Assembly (NCBI GenBank): GCA_030039895.1
Contig: JASHUR010000296.1
Span: 1-5,745 of the forward strand
Direction of reading: 5' to 3'
Length of the DNA: 5,745 bases
From: Acidobacteriaceae bacterium
GTDB taxonomy: Bacteria; Acidobacteriota; Terriglobia; Terriglobales; Acidobacteriaceae
Both the position numbers and the translations under genes were made by a program. The notes beneath the pieces are model-generated. The model made no database searches, had not been told where the DNA came from, and worked only from the letters and a program-made list of their open reading frames with translations. Shown here piece after piece: positions 1-4,290 of the stretch; within the stretch, counting starts at the first letter, position 1, and every line of letters starts with the position of its first letter.

Positions 1-68
1 AGGCTCCGGCGGCTGAAGCTGCAAAGAAGTTAATTGAATATCTCAAAAACCAGGCGCGCGTGATTTAA
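1..68 (+). CDS. etfB: Electron transfer flavoprotein beta subunit, C-terminal end only
   Basis: Only the last 21 complete codons are present, in the frame starting at base 3, ending ...KLIEYLKNQARVI and TAA at 66-68. This helical tail with a terminal 'A-[KR]-V-I' is the usual C-terminus of ETF beta (FixA family), which wraps around the alpha subunit. The beta subunit binds AMP and forms the docking face for acyl-CoA dehydrogenases and similar enzymes. The identification rests on this short tail plus the ETF alpha gene downstream on the same strand, so it is good but not proven. The rest of the gene lies before the window. Unlike typical tightly packed etfBA pairs, 180 nt follow before the next gene and more than 660 nt before etfA. 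Confidence 0.8.
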   Translation, partial: APAAEAAKKLIEYLKNQARVI

Positions 69-77
69 TGGATATGC

Positions 78-184
78 CATTTTCCGAGTTGCAGTACCCC
101 GGAGCCAGAATCCTGAAGTCAACGCGACCAACAGGGAGCGGTGACCCGCTAGGAAGCAGAAAGGGCACCACGACTCGGAAAATG
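78..184 (+). ncRNA. Candidate structured RNA leader (or small inverted-repeat element) between etfB and the 93-aa membrane gene
   Basis: Bases 78-91 pair with 171-184 in a 14-bp stem (12 perfect Watson-Crick pairs, one T.G wobble, one further G-C). Inside it, 94-99 can pair with 163-168 (one mismatch). CCTG 112-115 pairs with CAGG 132-135, enclosing a GTC/GAC mini-stem (118-120/126-128). AGCGG 137-141 pairs with CCGCT 146-150 around a TGAC loop. The nested, purely local layout resembles a multi-branched cis-regulatory RNA. The element ends 64 nt before the ATG of the downstream gene. I do not recognise the core of any known riboswitch (FMN, cobalamin, TPP, SAM, c-di-GMP-I and ZTP were considered). 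Alternatives are a MITE-like insertion, although no target-site duplication is visible, or a plain chromosomal palindromic repeat. The inverted repeat is directly seen; the RNA role is inference. Confidence 0.45.
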
Positions 185-193
185 CCGTAGCCG

Positions 194-231
194 GGTAGGG
201 ACAGCGCCTGCCGACCGACGCGAAATTTTTT
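194..231 (+). promoter_or_regulatory. Small hairpin plus six-T tract just before the ribosome binding site
   Basis: GGTAGG at 194-199 can pair with CCTGCC at 207-212 (one G.T wobble) around a 7-nt loop. After 13 nt come AAA and six Ts at 226-231, which run straight into the AAGGAG ribosome binding site. The stem is too far from the T tract for a textbook intrinsic terminator. Its place between the large folded element (78-184) and the start codon is where a leader RNA's expression platform would lie. This is inference from position. Confidence 0.25.
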
Positions 232-232
232 A

Positions 233-237
233 AGGAG
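233..237 (+). promoter_or_regulatory. Shine-Dalgarno site of the 93-aa membrane protein gene
   Basis: AGGAG, within TAAGGAGAAG, lies 11 nt upstream of the ATG at 249 and supports that start. It is the clearest ribosome binding site upstream of any gene here except the GIY-YIG gene. It directly follows a six-T run. Confidence 0.65.
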
Positions 238-248
238 AAGTCCGCACC

Positions 249-530
249 ATGGCCAATCTCAGCATCCCCGCCGAAGAGCGCAACCTTACGCCCGACGAGG
301 TCGCGGCCCTTGACTCCCGCCGCCACTGGGGACTCACCTGCCAGGTCATCGGAGGTCAGTTTGCGTTTTTCGCCATTCTGATCACCGTGTGGGCCGGGCA
401 GGACGCCACTTACTCGCCCGGATGGGTCCACCCCATGCTCTATCTCGACATTCTTACCGCCTTGCTCGCTGTCATCTTCTACTTCTATGGAAGCCACCTG
501 AAGCGCGGGAATCTGGATTTTCTGGACTAA
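249..530 (+). CDS. Small two-helix membrane protein of unknown function in the etf locus
   Basis: A 93-residue protein with a polar N-terminus (about 1-30), a hydrophobic segment at about 33-49 (centre FAFFAILITVWAG), a short loop (about 50-62, QDATYSPGW) and a second hydrophobic segment at about 63-80 (MLYLDILTALLAVIFYFY), ending in a short charged tail. Basic residues before the first helix (R24, R25) and after the second (K85, R86) favour a hairpin with both ends in the cytoplasm. There is no signal peptidase site, cysteine pair or cofactor motif. I do not recognise a family. The start is supported by AGGAG 11 nt upstream. The gene lies co-directionally between etfB and etfA, 180 nt and 200 nt from them, so a role near ETF-linked electron transfer at the membrane is possible but is inferred from context only. 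It is a believable gene because of its ribosome binding site, coherent topology and GC-rich codon use. Confidence 0.75.
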   Translation: MANLSIPAEERNLTPDEVAALDSRRHWGLTCQVIGGQFAFFAILITVWAGQDATYSPGWVHPMLYLDILTALLAVIFYFYGSHLKRGNLDFLD

Positions 531-537
531 ATAGACC

Positions 538-599
538 CAGCCAATAGCCATTGGCCAATAGCTGCTGACTCCTGACTACCGGCTGTTGGCTATTGGCTG
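538..599. repeat. 12-bp perfect inverted repeat at the polarity switch of the heptad array
   Basis: CAGCCAATAGCC at 538-549 is the exact reverse complement of GGCTATTGGCTG at 588-599, with 38 nt between. The left arm belongs to three heptads in reverse orientation: GCCAATA 540-546, GCCATTG 547-553 and GCCAATA 554-560. The right arm belongs to the forward array. In RNA this would give a 12-bp stem starting 8 nt after the stop codon of the 93-aa gene. GCCAATAGC at 554-562 could compete for the same right arm. No T tract follows, so it is not an obvious intrinsic terminator. Confidence 0.7.
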
Positions 600-702
600 T
601 TAACTATTGGCTCCTGGCTGTTGCCTATTGGCTATTGCCTATTGCCTATTGCCTATTGGCTGTTAACTATTGACTACTGGCTGTTGGCTATCGGCTACCC
701 CC
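563..702. repeat. Degenerate heptanucleotide tandem array, 20 units in register
   Basis: Read in steps of seven from base 563, all 20 units start with T and end with C. Position 4 is T in 17 of 20 and position 5 is G in 17 of 20. Position 3 is always a pyrimidine. The consensus is T-(A/G)-T-T-G-G-C. TATTGGC occurs at 591, 605, 626 and 654, and TATTGCC at 633, 640 and 647. TGTTAAC occurs at 598 and 661, and TGTTGGC at 584 and 682. A 63-bp (nine-unit) higher-order period is visible: 591-632 matches 654-695 at 38 of 42 positions. Because the unit is not a multiple of three it is non-coding. It fills the space between the 93-aa gene and etfA, with related C-rich units (taaccct, taacccc) trailing to 717. 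It resembles in kind the heptameter STRR repeats known from cyanobacteria, but with a different sequence. Confidence 0.9.
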
Positions 703-730
703 TAACCCTCTAACCCCCAAGATCAACCCT

Positions 731-1711
731 ATGTCTCAAACCATCCTTGTTGTTGCTGAACAGCGCGAAGGCAAGCTGAATCGCGTCTCGTTTGAAACCA
801 TCGCCGCCGCCCAATCCATTGCAAAGCAGACCGCATGGCAGGTTGAGGTTGTGCTGGCCGGGAGCGGCGTGGCCGCTCTCGCCGGCGAACTTGCGCAGAA
901 GGCCGTCGCCAGGGTCTATGCGCTTGAGGGCGATGCGCTGGCGGCGTATACGTCGGACGCATACGTGCAGGCGCTGCACGCCTTCATTACGGAAAAGCAG
1001 CCCGCGCTGGTGCTGTTTCCGCACACCTATCAGGTGCGCGACTTTGCGCCGCGGCTGGCGCTGGCGCTGGACCGTACGCTGATTTCGGATTCGATTGGCT
1101 ACAAGTACGAGGATGGGAAGCTGCTCTTCACGCGGCAGATGTTTCAGGGCAAGTTTGCCGCGGATGTGTCGTTTGCCGGAGACGGGCCGTGGCTGGCGAC
1201 GCTGCAGATCGGCGCGTTCAGAGGTGACGCGGCGGAAGCGGGTTCGGCTGCGGTGGAAACGGTGGCAGCGAAGATTACCAATGCGCCGCGCGTCCAGCCG
1301 CACGAGGTGTTCCAGGAAGCCAAGCAGGCGGTGGATTTGTCGCAGGCCGATGTGATTGTGGCCGTCGGGCGCGGCATCAAGGAGCAGAAGAACCTGGCGC
1401 TGGCGGAAGAGCTGGCCAGGACACTGGGCGGCGAAGTGGCCGCGTCGCGTCCCATCTGCGACAACGGATGGCTTCCGCTGGAGCGGCAGATCGGCAGCTC
1501 CGGCCAGACGGTTGCGCCAAAGCTCTACTTCGCGCTGGGCATCAGCGGAGCCATCCAGCACATCGTCGGCATGAAAGGATCGAAGACCATTGTGGCCATC
1601 AACAAAGACCCCGAGGCCCCCATCTTTGAGATCGCCGATGTTGGTTTGGTGGGCAATCTGTTCGATCTGGTCCCCGCCGTAACCGAGGAGATCAAGAAGG
1701 CGAAGGCGTAA
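731..1711 (+). CDS. etfA: Electron transfer flavoprotein alpha subunit
   Basis: A 326-residue ETF alpha (FixB family) of normal length. It pairs with the beta subunit, carries the redox-active FAD, and shuttles electrons from acyl-CoA and related dehydrogenases to ETF:quinone oxidoreductase. The N-terminal domain (about 1-185) starts with the typical ILVVAEQREGKL strand and turn. The C-terminal FAD domain (about 200-326) shows VGRGIK (212-217), SR (239-240, where the flavin-stacking Arg is expected), QIGSSGQT (253-260), GISGAIQH (270-277, with the flavin-binding His) and INKDPEAPIF (290-299). In human ETF the segment aligned to 253-260 reads VGQTGK, so Ser256 appears to replace the Thr near flavin N5. 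That alignment is from memory. The ATG gives the standard FixB N-terminus, but the upstream 30 nt are C-rich with no Shine-Dalgarno, directly after a heptad repeat array. Strong identification. Confidence 0.96.
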   Translation: MSQTILVVAEQREGKLNRVSFETIAAAQSIAKQTAWQVEVVLAGSGVAALAGELAQKAVARVYALEGDALAAYTSDAYVQALHAFITEKQPALVLFPHTYQVRDFAPRLALALDRTLISDSIGYKYEDGKLLFTRQMFQGKFAADVSFAGDGPWLATLQIGAFRGDAAEAGSAAVETVAAKITNAPRVQPHEVFQEAKQAVDLSQADVIVAVGRGIKEQKNLALAEELARTLGGEVAASRPICDNGWLPLERQIGSSGQTVAPKLYFALGISGAIQHIVGMKGSKTIVAINKDPEAPIFEIADVGLVGNLFDLVPAVTEEIKKAKA

Positions 1712-1770
1712 AGGACATCGACGACCCGTTCGATCGTTTTCATGAGTAGTTTTTGGTCACTGGAACACGA

Positions 1771-1775
1771 GGGAG
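1771..1775 (+). promoter_or_regulatory. Shine-Dalgarno site of the GIY-YIG gene
   Basis: GGGAG lies 6 nt before the ATG at 1782. It favours this start over the in-frame ATG at 1791. Confidence 0.55.
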
Positions 1776-1781
1776 CTGACC

Positions 1782-2249
1782 ATGCTGGGCATGAACTGCG
1801 GCGGTAATTTCGGAACTGCGCGAGAGCAGATCCTTAATCGGCTCAACCCCTTGTTAGAACAGGTTGTGATCCTAGCTGATTGCCCACGTAGACAGCTTGT
1901 CCGCTTGAGAGATGAAGATGTGCCAAACGCATCTGGCTTGTATGTCATATTTCATGACAGGCCTTCGACTATTCTCTATGTCGGTAAAGCTTCAACAAAG
2001 GGAAAATCGCCCAGTAAAAGCGATGGTTTGCGGTTCAGAATCATGAAGAACCATTTAGGCAAGCTGGGGGACGACAATTTTGTTAGATATATTCATAAAC
2101 ATTTCGCTCTGGCCTCACTTCAAGAGGCAAAGTCCTTCATCCGAGAACAATGCTCAGTGACTTGGCTCGTTGTTGACGATCTCCAAAAGCTCTTCCTGTT
2201 AGAGCATTTCGCAATCGCAGCATTGCATCCGGTTCTTAATCGAGGCTAA
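1782..2249 (+). CDS. Stand-alone GIY-YIG nuclease-superfamily protein
   Basis: A 155-residue protein built around one GIY-YIG fold. The first motif is G52-L-Y54-V and the second L65-Y-V-G-K-A70. The helix Arg is R84 or R86 (GLRFRI), the metal-binding Glu is probably E141 (LLEHFAIA), and the final Asn is N153 (HPVLNRG). All five catalytic positions of the family therefore appear to be kept, so an active nuclease is plausible. The N-terminal 50 residues look helical and contain no recognisable DNA-binding domain. No UvrC, homing-endonuclease or transposase partner is attached. Base composition drops sharply: bases 2041-2100 contain 22 of 60 G+C, against 41 of 60 at 1381-1440 in etfA. This suggests recent acquisition. 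It starts 70 nt after etfA and ends 35 nt before the next gene. The target and role are unknown. Confidence 0.85.
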   Translation: MLGMNCGGNFGTAREQILNRLNPLLEQVVILADCPRRQLVRLRDEDVPNASGLYVIFHDRPSTILYVGKASTKGKSPSKSDGLRFRIMKNHLGKLGDDNFVRYIHKHFALASLQEAKSFIREQCSVTWLVVDDLQKLFLLEHFAIAALHPVLNRG

Positions 2250-2284
2250 GCAGATCTTTGATAGGGATCTTTCGTCACTAACTT

Positions 2285-2842
2285 ATGGACACGTTCGACC
2301 CGCAAGCTGAATCCTCTCGACTCGCCGCCAAATACGCCGAGATGTCCGAGAAAGAGCTTGTAGAACTTGGCACGCAGTATGAGTCATTAACCGAAGCTGC
2401 ACAGGTTGCTCTGCGGGCTGAGTATGGGCGGCGTGGCATGCCCGCACCCGAACTGGCTGATGACGATGCGCCCGGCTTCGAAGAGCTGGTTACGGTGCGT
2501 CATTACCGCGATCTGCCCGAAGCAATCATTGCCAAGTCTGCGCTTGAGTCTGCCGGGATATACGCCTTCCTCCGCGATGAAAATATGGTTCGGTTGGACT
2601 GGGGATACGCGCACGTTGTGGGCGGGATTCGCCTTCAGGTTCGGCCTGGCGATCGAGCGGTCGCTGATGAGGTTCTCTCTCAGCCCGTACCACCTATCAT
2701 CGAGGGCGAGGGCGTCTACTATGAGCAACCGAGCTGTCCAGTATGCGGTTCTCTTGATGTCCGTATTTTCCTGATGGATCCCGTCCGAAGGTGCGCAAAA
2801 TGCGGGGCGAAGCTTGAGTTTGTGCCCGGTGATTCAGATTAG
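2285..2842 (+). CDS. DUF2007-domain protein with C-terminal zinc ribbon
   Basis: A 185-residue cytoplasmic protein in three parts. Residues about 10-55 form a charged helical leader (YAEMSEKELVELG...LTEAAQVALRAEYGRRGM) of a type I associate with DUF2007 proteins of Acidobacteriota. Residues about 66-133 match the DUF2007 'putative signal-transducing' fold, a small ferredoxin-like domain: a strand (ELVTVRHY), a helix (LPEAIIAKSALESAGI), then IRLQVRPGDRAVADEVL. Residues 151-154 (CPVC) and 170-173 (CAKC) form a zinc ribbon. The biochemical function of the family is not known. The ATG is chosen because it gives the full leader. There is only a weak AGGGA 17 nt upstream, so initiation may depend on the upstream gene or on a non-SD mechanism. 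GC content is intermediate between the GIY-YIG gene and the etf genes. Confidence 0.8.
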   Translation: MDTFDPQAESSRLAAKYAEMSEKELVELGTQYESLTEAAQVALRAEYGRRGMPAPELADDDAPGFEELVTVRHYRDLPEAIIAKSALESAGIYAFLRDENMVRLDWGYAHVVGGIRLQVRPGDRAVADEVLSQPVPPIIEGEGVYYEQPSCPVCGSLDVRIFLMDPVRRCAKCGAKLEFVPGDSD

Positions 2843-2849
2843 CGTAGAC

Positions 2850-2873
2850 GTCATGACTAGCATCGGTTGATGC
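2850..2873. repeat. Overlapping small palindromes between the DUF2007 and VOC genes
   Basis: In a 53-nt gap lie GACGTC (2847-2852), the overlapping 8-bp palindrome GTCATGAC (2850-2857), and a perfect 5-bp hairpin GCATC-GGTT-GATGC (2860-2873). This is followed by the direct repeat TGCGATA at 2871-2877 and 2878-2884. No T tract follows the hairpin, so it is not an obvious intrinsic terminator. It could be an operator-like region for the VOC gene, but nothing in the window tests that. Confidence 0.35.
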
Positions 2874-2895
2874 GATATGCGATACCCTTATTCCC

Positions 2896-3276
2896 ATGCT
2901 CCTCGAACCCTTCCTCAACGTCAGCAACGGCCCCGACGCCATCGCCTTCTACGAAGCAGCCTTCGGCGCGGAGATCGTGTTTCTGATTCCGCCCGAAACC
3001 GGCTCGACGATTGCCCGGATGAAGATTGCGGGCGAGTCGTTCTGGCTGGCCGATGAGTCACCCGAGCACCAGAATCCCAGTCCGGAGACGCTGAAGGGAA
3101 CCACGGTGCGGCTGGTGCTCACGGTCGATGATCCGGACGCGGTGTTCGAGCGCGCAGTTGCTGCCGGAGCGACGGTGTTCTGGCCCATGGAGGACCAGCA
3201 TTATGGCTGGCGCATCGGGCGCGTGATCGACCCGTTCGGGCACCATTGGGAGATTGGGAAGCCGCTGAAGCGGTGA
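2896..3276 (+). CDS. VOC-superfamily (glyoxalase/PhnB-like) protein
   Basis: A 126-residue single-module vicinal oxygen chelate protein. The two beta-alpha-beta-beta-beta halves are visible. The first half has PFLNVSNGPDAIAFYEAAFGAE (about 5-26), then ARMKIAGESFWLADE. The second half has VRLVLTVDDPDAVFERAVAAGATVFWP (about 71-97), then the strong family ending GRVIDPFGHHWEIG (about 108-121). Such proteins usually dimerise. Members act as glyoxalases, dioxygenases, isomerases or resistance proteins, and many small ones have no assigned substrate. E119 in the last strand is a usual metal-ligand position, but the first strand has no obvious His ligand, so metal binding is uncertain. The start gives the standard N-terminus, although no Shine-Dalgarno is seen. 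It ends 15 nt from the converging J-domain gene. Confidence 0.85.
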   Translation: MLLEPFLNVSNGPDAIAFYEAAFGAEIVFLIPPETGSTIARMKIAGESFWLADESPEHQNPSPETLKGTTVRLVLTVDDPDAVFERAVAAGATVFWPMEDQHYGWRIGRVIDPFGHHWEIGKPLKR

Positions 3277-3298
3277 ATGCTCAGGATGACGTCAGCGG
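3262..3298. repeat. Inverted repeat across the convergent gene ends
   Basis: CCGCTGA (3262-3268) and TCAGCGG (3292-3298) are perfect 7-bp reverse complements and flank the 15-nt gap between two converging stop codons. The left arm can also form a tight CCGC-TGAA-GCGG hairpin (3262-3273). The placement suits a two-way transcription end, but neither side has a T tract, so this is weak. Confidence 0.35.
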
Positions 3299-4290
3299 GA
3301 GTCGACAGCCGCAGGCTCGCCTGTATGGGCGCCCGCATGACCCCCCGAAATACCGTAGATCTCGTCCATGCTCTCGTCTACGAATGTGATCAACCGGTCC
3401 AGGGCTGCAGCGATGTCCCTCTGCCCGTCGCCATTCGCGGCAACCACAACGGCATTCGCGACATATGTGCGGCGGTCGCCCGGGTTTCTGCGCCGGTCGA
3501 AGATCGCCATGCGCCGCTCAATCGGAGTGATGCGATCATCCGGCATCCCGGCGCGACGCTCCTCGGAGTGTGAGCGGCGGTCCAGCAGGCGTCGCCGGTC
3601 AATGATTGGCTCTCTCTTCGGCGCCTCAACGTCCGGCGGGAGTGCGGCGACGGCTCCCTCGACAATGTGCGAGGAACCCTCGATCATCGGCTTCTCGATC
3701 GTTGCGCCTGACATCGGCCCTTCGCCTGGGCGGCCCTGCGCGGCGTTCTCTGCGCCGTTGGTGAGCAGCTTATTCAAAATCGGAATGTTGACGCGCTGCG
3801 ATTCGACAAAGTCCACGCCGGCTGCGGTCAGCGTGAAGTCGGAGTTGTCCGCCTTGGTGATGAGCCCTTTTTTCTGGAGATACCAGGTCGTGAAATCCAG
3901 ATACTCGCGGGGAAAACCCATCCGCCTTTCCACCTCGGCGAGCGGGACCTCGGGAGCCAACGGGTTGGAGCGCCGCTTGTAGTAGAGCACGGCCAGCAGC
4001 GCCACCCGGCGGTTGTTCTCGCCCTCGCTACGGTCCATAAAGTCGATTGTGTTCGACATCGGAGCGTCTTTGCGCCGGTCCTTTTCGCGCCGCGAATCGT
4101 ATTCGGAGCGCAGCAGCGGGTCCGACAGCACCTCATAGGCGGATGCGAGCGTGGAGAACTTCCCCGCATCGCCCGATTGCGGATTGTCCGGGTGATATCG
4201 CGCCGCGAGAAAGCGATAGACACGATGAATCGTCTCTTCCTCTGCGTTTGGGCTTATCTGGAGAAATTCATAGTAGTCGGTCGTTTTCAT
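3292..4290 (-). CDS. J-domain protein with winged-helix-like middle and D/E-R-R repeat tail
   Basis: A 332-residue protein. Residues 1-67 form a J-domain with the HPD triad at 33-35 (RYHPDNP) and the helix IV end AYEVLSDPLLRSEYD. It should therefore stimulate an Hsp70 (DnaK) ATPase. The Gly/Phe region, zinc domain and C-terminal substrate domains of true DnaJ are absent, so this is a class III-type J-protein and not dnaJ. Residues about 93-165 (RRVALLAVLYYKRR...VERRMGFPREYLDFTTWYLQKKGLI...LTAAGVDFVE) look like a winged-helix domain. Residues about 231-274 carry repeated Asp/Glu-Arg-Arg triplets: 231-233, 237-239, 244-246, 258-260, 265-267 and 272-274, with another at 71-73. The C-terminus (about 276-312) has a hydrophobic strand and an amphipathic helix. 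No Shine-Dalgarno is visible, but the ATG gives a standard J-domain start. The gene is divergent from ETF-QO. The cellular client is unknown. Confidence 0.85.
   Translation of the reverse strand: MKTTDYYEFLQISPNAEEETIHRVYRFLAARYHPDNPQSGDAGKFSTLASAYEVLSDPLLRSEYDSRREKDRRKDAPMSNTIDFMDRSEGENNRRVALLAVLYYKRRSNPLAPEVPLAEVERRMGFPREYLDFTTWYLQKKGLITKADNSDFTLTAAGVDFVESQRVNIPILNKLLTNGAENAAQGRPGEGPMSGATIEKPMIEGSSHIVEGAVAALPPDVEAPKREPIIDRRRLLDRRSHSEERRAGMPDDRITPIERRMAIFDRRRNPGDRRTYVANAVVVAANGDGQRDIAAALDRLITFVDESMDEIYGISGGHAGAHTGEPAAVDSR

Noticed and set aside
78..184. Known riboswitch (c-di-GMP-I, cobalamin, FMN, TPP, SAM or ZTP)
   Set aside because: GTAGCCGGGTAGGG at 187-200 recalls the 3' part of c-di-GMP-I, but the core motifs of that and the other families are missing.
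78..184. MITE with terminal inverted repeats
   Set aside because: The size and inverted ends fit, but no flanking target-site duplication is seen. It is kept only as an alternative.
30..551. 173-codon open frame on the minus strand covering the 93-aa gene and the folded element
   Set aside because: It is antisense to a better-supported gene, its product is not recognisable, and it runs through the inverted-repeat region; the opening is likely chance.
540..702. CRISPR array
   Set aside because: The units are 7 bp with no spacers and no cas genes nearby.
700..720. Telomere-like CCCTAA words before etfA
   Set aside because: They are the C-rich tail of the degenerate heptamer array; nothing else suggests a chromosome end.
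710..1561. 283-codon open frame antisense to etfA
   Set aside because: Long antisense frames are common opposite GC-rich genes. The product is Arg/Leu-rich with no domain, while etfA is certain.
2252..2272. GATCTTT direct repeat (2253-2259 and 2266-2272) before the DUF2007 gene
   Set aside because: Seven bases twice in a short gap is weak and has no link to a known site.
3368..3982. 204-codon open frame on the + strand opposite the J-domain gene
   Set aside because: It is Ser/Arg-rich with no domain and lies opposite a gene with a clear HPD J-domain.
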